Below are positions 37,322 through 46,981 of a stretch of DNA of 64,000 bases, one piece after another (position 1 is the stretch's first letter; every line of letters starts with the position of its first letter). A model generated the notes under the pieces. The model had not been told where the DNA came from. It saw nothing but the letters and a program-made list of their open reading frames with translations, and searched no databases. The translations under genes and the position numbers were made by a program. Where the stretch lies: NCBI RefSeq assembly GCF_000317435.1, contig NC_019751.1:3844001-3908000 (forward strand). Direction: 5' to 3'. This DNA comes from Calothrix sp. PCC 6303 (lineage in GTDB: Bacteria > Cyanobacteriota > Cyanobacteriia > Cyanobacteriales > Nostocaceae).

Positions 37322-39592
37322 CTATTTAACTACTCTACCCATATAACTTCCCCACAACTGTGCAGCTTGGGCGCTACTACCATTCGTGGGTTTATTATCA
37401 TCATTACCCAGCCAGATCCCCGTCACTAGGCGGCGATTGGGGACAAAACCAATAAACCACAGATCAACGTTTTTATCGGTGGTTCCTGTTTTCCCGGCTT
37501 CACCTTCACCAATGGCGGCACCACGACCTGTACCATTTGTAACTACTCCCCTAAGTAATCTTGTCATCGTATTTGCCACATCGGTTTTTAATACACGTCT
37601 ATTTGCATCTGGATCTTGATCGTAGGAATAAATCACACGGCAAGTTTTCAAGTCCTTGCGATCCGGACAATCACTGCTGTCCAAAATCCTGCTAATGGCG
37701 TGAGGACGATTCCACATCCCATTGTTAGCAATAGCACCAAAGGAGCCAGTCATTTCCAGCACATTTACTACACTTTGACCCAAAACCAAGCCAGGTACAG
37801 GATCAAGTTGAGAGCGGACTCCTAAGCGTCGGGCTTCTTCCACCACTTTATCTAACCCTACTCTTTGGGCAATCCGCAAAGCAATGGGATTTTCTGATTG
37901 TGCTAAACCTGTAGCCAAACTCAAACTTGTTCCAGATCCAATACGGCAGGGTTTATAACGTGAGCCTTGCCAAACCAAAGGATCGCAGGAAAAGGAATCA
38001 TTGGGAGAAATTCCCTTTTCAATAGCAGCAGTGTAGGCAAATATCTTAAATGTAGAACCAGGTTGGCGTTTTGCCTGAACGGCGCGATTGAATTGGCTTT
38101 TGGCATAGTCTGTTCCTCCTACCATCGCCAGGATTCCTCCGGTGCTGGAATCAAGTGTAACAATCGCGCCTTGAGAAAAATTAAAGTTAGCCCCCTCGGA
38201 TCTAACGCTATTACGTAGTGAAGCTTCTGCTTGAGCCTGAATTGTTGGATCTAGTTGGGTTTCAATAATAAAATTACCTTCCCTGGCTAAATCAGCACCC
38301 AAAATGGTCTCTAACTCTTGAAATACATAGTTATAGAAGTATGGAGCGATAGTTTTTCTTTGTTGTTCGCAAACTTTAGGGCTAATGTCGATTGGCGATC
38401 GCCTAGCTTGATCGTACTTCTGTTTGTCGATCTTTCCCATCTCCAATAAGCGCCGCAAAACACGGTTACGGTACTCGATAGTTTGTAGTTTATTGCGACT
38501 ATCTCCACACAAATCAAAACCGTTAGGTGCAGGTAGAATCGCCACCAAAGTCGAAGCTTCTGCCAAAGTTAGTTCTTTCGCCGATTTGTCGAAATAAAAT
38601 TTACCCGCATCTTCAAATCCGTAGGTGTCAGCCCCTAAAAATACTCGATTCAGATAGGTTAGGAGAATATAATCTTTGCTGTAAAAGGTTTCTAGTTTCA
38701 ACGCCACAACAGCCTCCCGGAACTTGCGTCCCAAAGAATCTTGCGCTCCCACATAGTCACGGAACAAACTTCGGGCTACCTGCTGGGTAACGGTACTTGC
38801 ACCCTGCTGTACATCACCACTACGAGTATTAACAAACACTGCCCGTAACACCCCCAATGGATCTACACCAGGGTGCCAATAATAGCGACTATCTTCTGAA
38901 GCGACCACAGCATCAGCCAGATAAGGACCAAAATCGTCCAACCGCTTCATATCTATATGGGCGATATTTCTTGGTTCTCGCAAAGGGGTGACAGTATCAC
39001 GGGCAGTAATTACGATCGGTGATCTTGTTGCCCCAGGAAGAGGATTTACTTTGAATTTAAGCCATTCAACACCAATTCCCAAAACCGCCAACGCTGCTAG
39101 ACCACCTACCCCACAGACAGCCCAATTAGCGGCTTTGACATGTATTGGCGGTGGGTCAATGTACTGTAACCTAACTGAAGCTGCTAATTCCGCAGGTCCT
39201 AAAGTGAGAATATCACCATGACGTAATTCCAAGGAGTTAATCCGACGTTTGCCCCGGTAAATACCATTGGTGGAATTTTCGTCCTTGATAATAAAAACTG
39301 GTTTTCGCTGGCTAGAATCCCGTGATAAAGACAAGTGGATTTGACTCACCACCGGGTTGCGGACAACAATATCGCTAGATTTAGAGCTACGTCCAAGCAT
39401 ATAGCGATCGCCTAACAGCGGATAAACCTCAGCTTTATCTGCACCAGCATCTTGAACCCAAAGTTCCGGAACTCTGGCATTCGGCTTGAGCGCTAGTTTA
39501 GAAAAATCAACCCTAGCTTGAATTGTTTGCACTGCTTGAGTCAGTTGACCAAGCAAAGTTTGCGGCTTTTGAGGGGGTTGGGGGGAACTCAT
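37322..39592 (-). CDS. Class A penicillin-binding protein with N-terminal FHA domain
   Basis: 756 residues. An FHA domain covers about 60-145 (YMLGRSSKSSDIVVRNPVVSQIHLSL...DENSTNGIY). One membrane helix follows (about 154-176), then the GT51 glycosyltransferase domain (VVASEDSRYYWHPGVDPLGVLRA with the catalytic Glu; GASTVTQQVARSLF) and the transpeptidase domain with SxxK (RQPGSTFKIF), SxN (AQSENPIAL) and KTG (AGKTGTTDKN). It polymerises and cross-links peptidoglycan outside the cytoplasmic membrane. The cytoplasmic FHA domain implies control by a Ser/Thr kinase or docking to a phosphorylated partner. It is convergent with rtcB. Confidence 0.95.
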   Translation of the reverse strand: MSSPQPPQKPQTLLGQLTQAVQTIQARVDFSKLALKPNARVPELWVQDAGADKAEVYPLLGDRYMLGRSSKSSDIVVRNPVVSQIHLSLSRDSSQRKPVFIIKDENSTNGIYRGKRRINSLELRHGDILTLGPAELAASVRLQYIDPPPIHVKAANWAVCGVGGLAALAVLGIGVEWLKFKVNPLPGATRSPIVITARDTVTPLREPRNIAHIDMKRLDDFGPYLADAVVASEDSRYYWHPGVDPLGVLRAVFVNTRSGDVQQGASTVTQQVARSLFRDYVGAQDSLGRKFREAVVALKLETFYSKDYILLTYLNRVFLGADTYGFEDAGKFYFDKSAKELTLAEASTLVAILPAPNGFDLCGDSRNKLQTIEYRNRVLRRLLEMGKIDKQKYDQARRSPIDISPKVCEQQRKTIAPYFYNYVFQELETILGADLAREGNFIIETQLDPTIQAQAEASLRNSVRSEGANFNFSQGAIVTLDSSTGGILAMVGGTDYAKSQFNRAVQAKRQPGSTFKIFAYTAAIEKGISPNDSFSCDPLVWQGSRYKPCRIGSGTSLSLATGLAQSENPIALRIAQRVGLDKVVEEARRLGVRSQLDPVPGLVLGQSVVNVLEMTGSFGAIANNGMWNRPHAISRILDSSDCPDRKDLKTCRVIYSYDQDPDANRRVLKTDVANTMTRLLRGVVTNGTGRGAAIGEGEAGKTGTTDKNVDLWFIGFVPNRRLVTGIWLGNDDNKPTNGSSAQAAQLWGSYMGRVVK

Positions 39593-40054
39593 CGACTATT
39601 CACACCACGGTTTTTACTGAAGAATTGGGCGAGTTGCGATTGCGATGCCACTTTCCACCATTGTAATCACAAGCTTATCAAGACGTTAGTGATACGGAAC
39701 TGTTCCCAATTCGATTTAACACCCAAATAATATATTGCAATTAAAGTTATATTGTGAGGATTGTTACATTTATATGCAGAGAGATTATTAACAATAATCG
39801 TCTCTCTATCTACCGACCAATTATAGGCTCCATCTTAGTTATTGCTAATTAAAACCTTAAGAAGTATATTTGATATTTGGTATCTAGACAAACTTTTAAT
39901 TGACAAGTAATTGATTTAAATCCTACTTATATTTACTGAATTTCAAAACAGATGCATTTTTTCCAGCAATATACATCCCCATTTAGGCAGATTTTCTCAG
40001 CACTGTTCTTTGATTTAATGGGCAATTATTGTGTTCAGGTGTTGAGGTTTGATT
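39593..40054. other. Intergenic region upstream of the Pro/Thr-rich gene
   Basis: About 460 bp with two divergent promoters. An imperfect palindrome at about 39779-39807 (GAGAGATTATTAACAATAAT then CGTCTCTC) is the only clear structure. Confidence 0.35.
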
Positions 40055-40750
40055 ATGAAGGGAAAATATTTTACTCTGATTGGAACTGCATTAACTTTGG
40101 CATTGTCTTCTAATATTGCTGTTGCTCAATCAACAAAATTTCCTGAGTTGCAAGTAAGTAAAGAAACCAAAAGTTCCCCTCAAGAAAAAGAACTAGCACC
40201 AGATGTCATGGAAATTTTATGCAAAAATTTCCCCCTAAACTCCCGTTGTCCAGGTGGTACAGCAGTTACACCAGTATCAGGTGATAGCAGCACACCAACC
40301 GTAGCTCCTTCCGATAGTGGTACTCAAATTGCTCCACCACCAGAAGCACCAGCACCTGAAGCTGTTCCTCCATCTTCTGCACCCGAAGTTCCCACAACCC
40401 CCGATAGTGGTGTCGCACCTATGACTCCCCCAGAGGGAACAGCTTCTCCTGAAAAAATTACCCCACTTCCAAGTACAGGTACTCCCGACGGAAGCACTTC
40501 CCCAGCACCAGAAGTTTCCCCAACTCCCGGTAGTGGTATCACACCCATGACTCCCCCATCAGGTTCCTCTGATGGTGATACCAACAAAATTACACCAGTT
40601 CCTAGCACTGACACACCTGATAGTGTGACTCCATCCAACAATTCGGTTACACCTGATACTACAGTTGAACCTAATGTAAATTCCCCTGCACCAAGTACAC
40701 TTCCTAATTCTGGTTCGGAACTAGCACCCGCAGGTGGAATGAATAAGTAA
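40055..40750 (+). CDS. Secreted proline/threonine/serine-rich protein
   Basis: 231 residues from the ATG at 40055, with GAGG 7 nt upstream; an earlier in-frame TTG at 40049 is less likely. A signal peptide (MKGKYFTLIGTALTLALSSNIAVAQ) is followed by a short conserved-looking stretch with two cysteines (DVMEILCKNFPLNSRCPGG, about 50-70) and then about 160 residues of low complexity. That part contains an internal duplication: TTPDSGVAPMTPPEG ... ITPLPSTGTPD and PTPGSGITPMTPPSG ... ITPVPSTDTPD. I do not recognise a family. The composition suggests an extended envelope or cell-surface protein. Confidence 0.75.
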   Translation: MKGKYFTLIGTALTLALSSNIAVAQSTKFPELQVSKETKSSPQEKELAPDVMEILCKNFPLNSRCPGGTAVTPVSGDSSTPTVAPSDSGTQIAPPPEAPAPEAVPPSSAPEVPTTPDSGVAPMTPPEGTASPEKITPLPSTGTPDGSTSPAPEVSPTPGSGITPMTPPSGSSDGDTNKITPVPSTDTPDSVTPSNNSVTPDTTVEPNVNSPAPSTLPNSGSELAPAGGMNK

Positions 40751-41031
40751 AGCTGCAAAATGCTTTTAAAAGGTCTGCTTATTTCCGTCAAGCTGTATTA
40801 GTTTAACCGCAAGCAGTTTGTGATTTTGTGAGGGTAGGTTTTTCCTGCTCTCACGTTCATATAAGTAGGATCTGCGAAATAACTATCAAACATTTATTTA
40901 TCAATATTTTCTTGATATCCTCCCCGCCGTAAATAGCTCATAGCTAACCCCTCGTAATATACCACCGGAGACTGTCTCAAAATATAGTCTCTTCCGTTTG
41001 GAAACGAAAAATAAAATTACTAATTTTTAAC

Positions 41032-41508
41032 TTAATGTGACTTGTGTTTAGATGTTGGTGTTTTTTGAAAGCTACTAATCAGCAAACAAATAATTCCTAC
41101 GTTAATAAAAATATCTGCAAAATTGAACACTGGAAAGTCGATCAGTTTAAAATCTAAAAAATCGACAACGTAACCTCGGATAAATCGATCAATTCCATTT
41201 CCCATCGCTCCACCAAGTATAAAACCATAGCCTAGCTCTTCCCAACGTCTCAGTGTTGGACCCAAACATGCCAGTAGGATCAACGCTATACTAACAGCTA
41301 GAGATAGCCAGCGTAACCACTCAACTTTACCTGATAAAATACTGAAAGCTGCACCTGTATTAGTGACGTAGGTAAAGTGAAATATTTCTGGTATAATTGC
41401 TGCTGTTTGTTGCACTTCAAATGTCTGGACAATCCAATATTTAGTTATTTGATCTAACACAAAAGTAGTAACGGCACATATCCAGAAGTCACGATTTTTT
41501 AAGTGCAT
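41032..41508 (-). CDS. lspA: Lipoprotein signal peptidase (signal peptidase II)
   Basis: 158 residues with four membrane helices. The catalytic aspartates sit in GGAMGNGIDRFIRGYVVDF and FPVFNFADIFINVG, and the conserved YVTNTGAAFSIL motif is present. It cleaves signal peptides from diacylglyceryl-modified prolipoproteins, such as the PstS lipoprotein encoded in this window. It lies in the same direction as bioY, 550 bp downstream of it. Confidence 0.96.
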   Translation of the reverse strand: MHLKNRDFWICAVTTFVLDQITKYWIVQTFEVQQTAAIIPEIFHFTYVTNTGAAFSILSGKVEWLRWLSLAVSIALILLACLGPTLRRWEELGYGFILGGAMGNGIDRFIRGYVVDFLDFKLIDFPVFNFADIFINVGIICLLISSFQKTPTSKHKSH

Positions 41509-42056
41509 GGTGAATTAGTCAACTATCGACAATCGGAAGTAAAGAGTCACTATTAAAATATTTTTTAATGTTAAAACTAATTAAACTTTCGATCTTTGCA
41601 ACTATTAATTATACAGTAGTTTGTATTTTCATTGGATGTTAAGACAGACGCGATATGGGGTTGCATCCCAATTTTGATTCTTCGCTGAAATAATAAAATC
41701 TAAATATAGGACTCATATTTGATTTATGAAACACACGTAGTCTTCCGGATTTTGCTGCGTTAGGCTAAAGCCATAAGACATCCTACATATACTTAAATTT
41801 TTAAGTGCAAAGCACAGGCTACGCCAACAATAATCAAATCGTATTCCTATATATGGAAAATTATTAGATTTTGCGAAAACGGGATGCTCGCCGCGATAAG
41901 CTAAAACACATTCAAATTGTATTATCCAAAAAGATTAAACTCTTGTGGGATGAGCATTCTTGCCTGTCACACTACGTAAACTAGATGTGGAACAGCTTAT
42001 CTTTCTTAATATATAGACAATTTCGTTTTTTATTTATATACTTTACCCTTTTTTAC
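41509..42056. other. Intergenic region between bioY and lspA
   Basis: About 550 bp with remnants of dispersed repeats: GTGCAAAGCACAGGCTACGC then CAACAA near 41803-41832 (inverted copy at 35500) and GGGATGAGCATTCTTGCC near 41945 (relative of 17062). No gene is supported. Confidence 0.4.
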
Positions 42057-42644
42057 TTAGTAAAACATTATACGTCGTAATAACCATGCGACTAAAGAAA
42101 CTGCACAAACTATAGAGGCTTGACCGGGCAATGGCAACCAAGAATGATTAATAATTGCCTGCATCAAAGATATAGTTTCCGTACCTTTCCATCGGAGAAA
42201 ATAGCCAATAATCAAATAAATAATGCCACATATGTGGATGGTCAATAAGCCGCATAGGCAGCTGAAAGTCAGAGTTTCAAGCTGTGGTTTAGCTTTAAAG
42301 GCTAATAGTCCACAAATCCAAGCCCCTGGAATAAACCCTAAAAGATAACCAAATTGAGACAATTTAATATAACTAATACCACCACCATCGTAAAAAACTG
42401 GTAATATAGTTAAGCCCATCACCAAATAAGCTATCTGAGAAAGGGCACCAGCATTTTTACCACCTAAACAACCTACCAACAATACTCCAGCTATTTGATA
42501 GGTGACTCCAACATAAAGAGTCTGAATTCCATGTTGGCTCCAACTCCAGGGTAGAGTGGTGACATAGGCTTGTAAAAAAGTACCGCCTATAGTCAATAGT
42601 AAGCCAATCATAGACCATAGTAATTGATTTGATGCAGCCAACAT
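42057..42644 (-). CDS. bioY: Biotin transporter BioY
   Basis: 195 residues, six membrane helices. BioY features include QTLYVGVTYQIAGVLLVGCLGGKNAGALSQIAYLVMGLTILPVFYDGG (the LLxGxxLGxxxGxxSxxxYLxxGxxGLPVF region) and SQFGYLLGFIPGAWICG (GYLxGFxxAA-like). BioY binds biotin with high affinity and works alone or with an ECF module. No bioM or bioN is nearby. A perfect 11-bp inverted repeat lies 95-135 nt upstream of the start. Confidence 0.93.
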   Translation of the reverse strand: MLAASNQLLWSMIGLLLTIGGTFLQAYVTTLPWSWSQHGIQTLYVGVTYQIAGVLLVGCLGGKNAGALSQIAYLVMGLTILPVFYDGGGISYIKLSQFGYLLGFIPGAWICGLLAFKAKPQLETLTFSCLCGLLTIHICGIIYLIIGYFLRWKGTETISLMQAIINHSWLPLPGQASIVCAVSLVAWLLRRIMFY

Positions 42645-42738
42645 TGATCAAATACTCATACACAACATAGTGACATGATGAACTTCTTTCCCTAAGGATT
42701 TTCTAATACAACATTTCTGATTTGTAACTCAGTTTTCA

Positions 42739-42779
42739 GGTATGTCAATAGCAAGAGTCATTTGTCTGATTGACATACC
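42739..42779 (-). promoter_or_regulatory. Inverted repeat upstream of bioY
   Basis: GGTATGTCAAT and ATTGACATACC, 11 bp, perfect, separated by 19 nt. The position, 95-135 nt before the bioY start, fits an operator or a leader structure. It does not match the BirA or BioR operator consensus. Its regulator, if any, is unknown. Confidence 0.4.
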
Positions 42780-43204
42780 CTCTGGCTATAGATTTGGAAT
42801 AATTTATTTTTTGCTGTTTCCTTTGAAGATAGAAGATCATATTTTAAGCTTTAATCTGACTAAAACAGCATATTTATCTGGCAACAAAATTTAATTTTGA
42901 TGACTGATTAACTTGGTCATGGTCTTGCTGTTACAGTATAAACACTTATATTTTGGTCAAAAGGAATGCTTCTGTTCACTGATAAAACAAGATATTTTGA
43001 GGCGTTGTTGGTAAAAATTTAATTTTTTAATAGAGAGTATGTTTATGAATATGAAACATGGAATTAATGGTTTTACCTAGCTACCTAACAGAGCTTTCTG
43101 CCTACTGTGTATAGGTTTCAAGCTTTATTTACCTTGATAAATTTCATAAAATTAAATCTAGATATATGATAAGATTTATTAATAGTTATCTAGATAAAGT
43201 ATAT

Positions 43205-43244
43205 TTTTAAGTTCTTTTAACCTGTTCTTTACCTGGCTTTACCA
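43205..43244 (+). promoter_or_regulatory. Pho box upstream of pstS
   Basis: Four direct repeats: TTTTAAGT (43205), TTTAACCT (43216), CTTTACCT (43227) and CTTTACCA (43237), spaced 11, 11 and 10 nt. Tandem YTTAAYYW-like octamers at 11-nt intervals are the known binding site of the cyanobacterial response regulator PhoB/SphR. A TATTGT box lies about 11 nt downstream (43255), giving a transcription start near 43267. The rest of 42645-43299 is AT-rich with no gene. Confidence 0.8.
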
Positions 43245-43299
43245 TTATACGCGATATTGTATGCTCTATAACTTCAAATTCTCTTGGTATAGCCAACCC

Positions 43300-44490
43300 A
43301 TGCTTTTTCGTAACTGTAAGATTAATGTCGCTAGCCTGATGCGGACTGTCCCAGCTTTCGCTTTAACTCTAAGCTTAGTTGCTTGCGGTGGTGGCGAACA
43401 AGCAGCAAATAATACTTCATCTGGTGATGCAACCACTGGTGCTAAAGATGCAGCTGCATCTACATCTGGCAAAGTTGATTTTGGCGGTAATGTTTCTCTT
43501 GTCGGTGCAGGTGCATCCTTCCCTGCACCCTTGTATCAAACTTGGTTTCAAGGTTTGAATAAAAAGTTTCCTAGTTTACAAGTTAACTATCAATCAGTTG
43601 GTAGTGGCGCAGGCGTTGAGCAATTTATCAAAGGAACTGTAGACTTTGGTGCTAGCGATGTCGCTATGAAGGACGATGAAATAGCTAAAGTCCCAGCGGA
43701 TAAAGGTGTAATGTTGCTGCCGATGACAGCAGGCAGTATTGTCTTGGCTTATAACTTGCCTGATGTTCCAGAATTAAAATTATCTCGTGCCTTGTATGCT
43801 GATATTTTGCTGGGTAAAATCAAATCTTGGGATGATGCAGCAATTGCCAAGCTAAATCCGGGTGCAAAATTACCCAAGCAAGCGATTACAGTTGTATATC
43901 GCTCTGATGGTAGCGGTACCACAGGTGTATTTACTAAGCACATGAGTGCTATTAGTCCTGAATGGAAATCAAAAGTTGGTGATGGCAAAACCGTGAACTG
44001 GCCCACAGGTGTTGGTGCTAAAGGAAATGAAGGCGTAACTGCCCAAATTACTCAGACCCAAGGTTCCATAGGTTACATTGAGTATGGTTATGCTAAACAA
44101 AATAAAGTTAGTTTTGCAGCCTTGGAAAATAAAGCGGGTCAGTATGTCATTCCTGATGACAAATCGGCATCGAAAACTCTGGAGTCAGTAGTATTACCTG
44201 CTAATATGCGTGCATTTATTTCAGATCCAGAAGGTGCAGAATCTTACCCAATCGTTAGTTACAGTTGGATCTTGGCTAACACAAAGTATGCAGATGCAGC
44301 CAAAGCTAAAGCTGTAGAAGCAATGATCGAATATGGGTTAACTGAAGGTCAAAAAGTGTCGCCAGAGTTAGGGTATGTTCCTCTGCCAGCAAATGTGGTT
44401 GCGAAAGTTGCGGCTGCTGCTGACCAAATTAGCCCCGATTATAAAATTGCTGTAACTGGAACTGGAAACACCAGTACTGCTGGAAAATAG
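43300..44490 (+). CDS. pstS: Phosphate ABC transporter substrate-binding lipoprotein PstS
   Basis: 396 residues from the ATG at 43300. The frame also has an ATG at 43261, but that would lie at or before the transcription start implied by the Pho box, so 43300 is preferred. A lipoprotein signal ends in LSLVACGGG (Cys at residue 29). The mature protein has the phosphate-binding features LVGAGASFPAPLYQTWF, YQSVGSGAGVEQFIKGTVDFGASDVAM and VVYRSDGSGTTGVFTKHM. It captures phosphate in the periplasm and hands it to PstCA. First gene of pstSCAB. A hairpin after the stop codon probably makes pstS mRNA more abundant than the rest. Confidence 0.97.
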   Translation: MLFRNCKINVASLMRTVPAFALTLSLVACGGGEQAANNTSSGDATTGAKDAAASTSGKVDFGGNVSLVGAGASFPAPLYQTWFQGLNKKFPSLQVNYQSVGSGAGVEQFIKGTVDFGASDVAMKDDEIAKVPADKGVMLLPMTAGSIVLAYNLPDVPELKLSRALYADILLGKIKSWDDAAIAKLNPGAKLPKQAITVVYRSDGSGTTGVFTKHMSAISPEWKSKVGDGKTVNWPTGVGAKGNEGVTAQITQTQGSIGYIEYGYAKQNKVSFAALENKAGQYVIPDDKSASKTLESVVLPANMRAFISDPEGAESYPIVSYSWILANTKYADAAKAKAVEAMIEYGLTEGQKVSPELGYVPLPANVVAKVAAAADQISPDYKIAVTGTGNTSTAGK

Positions 44491-44524
44491 CGGTAATTCG
44501 AGATTGAATGGTCGTAGTGAGAGG

Positions 44525-44566
44525 ATCTTTGTGGTCAAAATATGATAGATTTTGAACCACAAAGAT
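44525..44566 (+). terminator. Hairpin between pstS and pstC
   Basis: ATCTTTGTGGT and ACCACAAAGAT, 11 bp, perfect, with further inner pairing (AAAAT/ATTTT), 35 nt after the pstS stop codon. It is a likely partial terminator or mRNA 3'-end stabiliser that sets a high PstS-to-permease ratio. The remaining ~440 bp to pstC holds no recognised gene and no clear second Pho box. Confidence 0.55.
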
Positions 44567-45005
44567 ATCTAAGCTGAAAATTTAACCTTATACAGGTTTG
44601 TGAAATAAGTGAGAAGCTAAAACTAAATACTTTAAAACTAGTTACGACTTGTCTTTGTCAGGTTAAGATCATAGGTAGGAAAAGAGATAATTTTCCGATG
44701 TAAGAGCAAATAAAAATGGAAGCAGATATTGGTGCTGAGTTTTAAAATAAATCATTGAATTCCTTGTTAATTAATATCTGTGGCGAATTTTGTCAATAAT
44801 TTGTATAAAATTATTTCCAACTGTGAATTGGAAGTTCTGAAGTGAGATTTTCTCCTAATCAAGGCTAAGGTTTCCGAAGACAAAAAGTGTTAGGTATGTG
44901 AGATGAGATAGTTTTTGCTGTCTTTTGCCATGTGTGGATAAATCTCCAAATATATGTTCCGAAAATGTCGTCAGACATATTATCAACTTGCTTTAGATCA
45001 ACTTT

Positions 45006-45956
45006 ATGAGTACAGCAATCCCAAATCGACAGTCATCGGTTCAACCACGTTCACAACTGGAAAAATCGGTAGATAGAGGTTTTATCTGGTTGACCCGTTT
45101 TTTCGCATTAGCGATCGCAGGTATATTATTGTGGATTACTGTTCAAGTCGCCATTCAAGCTTTACCCGCTATTCAGCAATTTGGATTAGGTTTTCTGGGT
45201 AAAAGCACTTGGAATCCAGTTAAGAGCGATTACGGTGTTCTACCTCAAATTTATGGAACTATTGTAAGTTCCGTGATTGGCTTGATGATATCGGTTCCCA
45301 TTGGTATTGGCACTGCAATCCTACTAAGCGAAAACCTTTTACCGATACAAGTTCGCACTGTTTTGGTATTTTTAGTAGAACTCTTAGCTGCAATTCCTAG
45401 TGTGATCTATGGGATTTGGGGAATATTTGTTTTAGTACCGATTATTACCCCGATTGGAAAATTCCTGCATGAGAAACTAGGTTTTTTACCAATATTTGCT
45501 ACTCCTCCCACAGGTCCAGGAATGATGGCAGCTGGGATTGTTTTAGCAATTATGACATTACCGATTATTACCGCTATATCCCGTGATGCTTTGATTTCGG
45601 TACCAGCAAGTTTGCGTCAAGCTGCTGTTGGTTTAGGGGCAACTCGCTGGGAAACCATCTTTCAAGTTATTATTCCTGCTGCTTTTTCCGGTATTGTTAG
45701 CGCGATTATGTTGGCATTGGGTAGAGCAATGGGGGAGACAATGGCTGTCACAATGCTGATTGGTAACTCCAATAATATCCAAGTTTCATTGTTTGCACCT
45801 GCCAATACAATTTCGTCTTTACTGGCAAATCAGTTTGGTGAGGCTAGTGGATTGCAGGTAGGGGCTTTAATGTATGCAGCACTGGTGTTATTTGTCATCA
45901 CTTTGGTGGTCAATGTTTTGGCAGAGGTGATTGTGATGCGAGTCAAGCGAATATAG
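45006..45956 (+). CDS. pstC: Phosphate ABC transporter permease PstC
   Basis: 316 residues with six membrane helices. The ABC permease coupling motif is visible in RQAAVGLGATRWETIFQVIIPAAFSGI (EAA loop), with the PstC hallmarks PSVIYGIWGIFVLVPI and LGRAMGETMAVTMLIGN. It forms the membrane channel together with PstA and uses PstB for ATP hydrolysis. pstA begins 23 nt after its stop codon. Confidence 0.97.
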   Translation: MSTAIPNRQSSVQPRSQLEKSVDRGFIWLTRFFALAIAGILLWITVQVAIQALPAIQQFGLGFLGKSTWNPVKSDYGVLPQIYGTIVSSVIGLMISVPIGIGTAILLSENLLPIQVRTVLVFLVELLAAIPSVIYGIWGIFVLVPIITPIGKFLHEKLGFLPIFATPPTGPGMMAAGIVLAIMTLPIITAISRDALISVPASLRQAAVGLGATRWETIFQVIIPAAFSGIVSAIMLALGRAMGETMAVTMLIGNSNNIQVSLFAPANTISSLLANQFGEASGLQVGALMYAALVLFVITLVVNVLAEVIVMRVKRI

Positions 45957-45979
45957 AAATAGGGTGAGTAAGATAGTAT

Positions 45980-46873
45980 ATGGCATCAAATTATTCTCAA
46001 GAAGCTTCGGGTGATCTTATGCGTGGTAGTCTCACCCGATCTCCTGCTTCACCTCGGACATTATTTAGTTCTGTGATGAGTGCGATCGCATTTCTTTGTG
46101 GAGCCTTATCACTAATACCTTTAATAGCTCTTCTTTCCTATGTTTTAATTCAAGGTTTTAGTAACCTGAATCTGGAAATATTTACCCAATTGCCACCACC
46201 TCCCTTAGTCAAGGGAGGTGGCTTCGGTAATGCTATTGTTGGTACCTTGATGACTGTAGGTATTGCTACCGCAATTAGCGTCCCTTTCGGTGTCATGGCA
46301 GCTATTTATGTAACTGAATTCAGCAAACCTCGACTTGCACGTAACATTCGCTTTGCCACTAACGTATTAAATGGTGTGCCTTCAATTATTGCTGGTGTAT
46401 TCGCTTACGGGATTGTAGTGGCTACAACCAAAAGCTACTCAGCATTCGCAGGTGGTGTGGCGCTGGCAATCTTAATGTTACCCATTATTGTCCGCACCTC
46501 CGACGAAGCACTGCAATTGGTACCTAACGATTTGCGTCAAGCAGCCTTGGGAATTGGTGCCACCAACTTTCAGACTGTTGCCCAAGTTGTCTTACCTGCG
46601 GCACTTCCTGCCATTGTTACAGGTGCTACTCTCTCCATTGCTCGTGCAGCAGGTGAAACTGCTCCCATTCTCTTTACAGCTTTATTCTCCCAATTCTGGT
46701 CAAATAGCCCGTTCCAACCAACTGCTACCTTAGCAGTTCTGGTTTACAACTTTGCGATTTCTCCATTTAAAAATTGGCAATCTCTAGCTTGGGCTGCATC
46801 ACTAATTTTAGTACTGATGGTTTTAGTTACAAGTATTATCGCGCGTTTAGCAGCAAGCCGCGTATCCCGTTAA
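45980..46873 (+). CDS. pstA: Phosphate ABC transporter permease PstA
   Basis: 297 residues with six membrane helices. The EAA loop reads RQAALGIGATNFQTVAQVVLPAALPAIVTG; NGVPSIIAGVFAYGIVV and AAGETAPILFTALF are PstA hallmarks. Near residues 70-82 the LPPPPLVKGGGFGNAIVGTL segment has the usual periplasmic loop. The DNA at 46194-46220 coding it forms a hairpin (CACCTCCCTTAG / CTAAGGGAGGTG-like), probably fortuitous. It pairs with PstC. Confidence 0.96.
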   Translation: MASNYSQEASGDLMRGSLTRSPASPRTLFSSVMSAIAFLCGALSLIPLIALLSYVLIQGFSNLNLEIFTQLPPPPLVKGGGFGNAIVGTLMTVGIATAISVPFGVMAAIYVTEFSKPRLARNIRFATNVLNGVPSIIAGVFAYGIVVATTKSYSAFAGGVALAILMLPIIVRTSDEALQLVPNDLRQAALGIGATNFQTVAQVVLPAALPAIVTGATLSIARAAGETAPILFTALFSQFWSNSPFQPTATLAVLVYNFAISPFKNWQSLAWAASLILVLMVLVTSIIARLAASRVSR

Positions 46874-46981
46874 TTGAATTTCCAATAATTTCCCACAACT
46901 TCTAATAATCTCTGACAATCTGCAACAATCCCCTACAAAAAAAACAACCCCGGCTAAATACTCGGTAAAACACATTAATTT

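Noticed and set aside
40324-40791. 155-codon minus-strand frame opposite the Pro/Thr-rich gene
   Set aside because: Mirror of a low-complexity coding sequence; the plus-strand gene has a signal peptide and ribosome-binding site.
46194-46220. Regulatory hairpin inside pstA
   Set aside because: It lies in coding sequence for a conserved Pro/Gly loop and is explained by codon composition.
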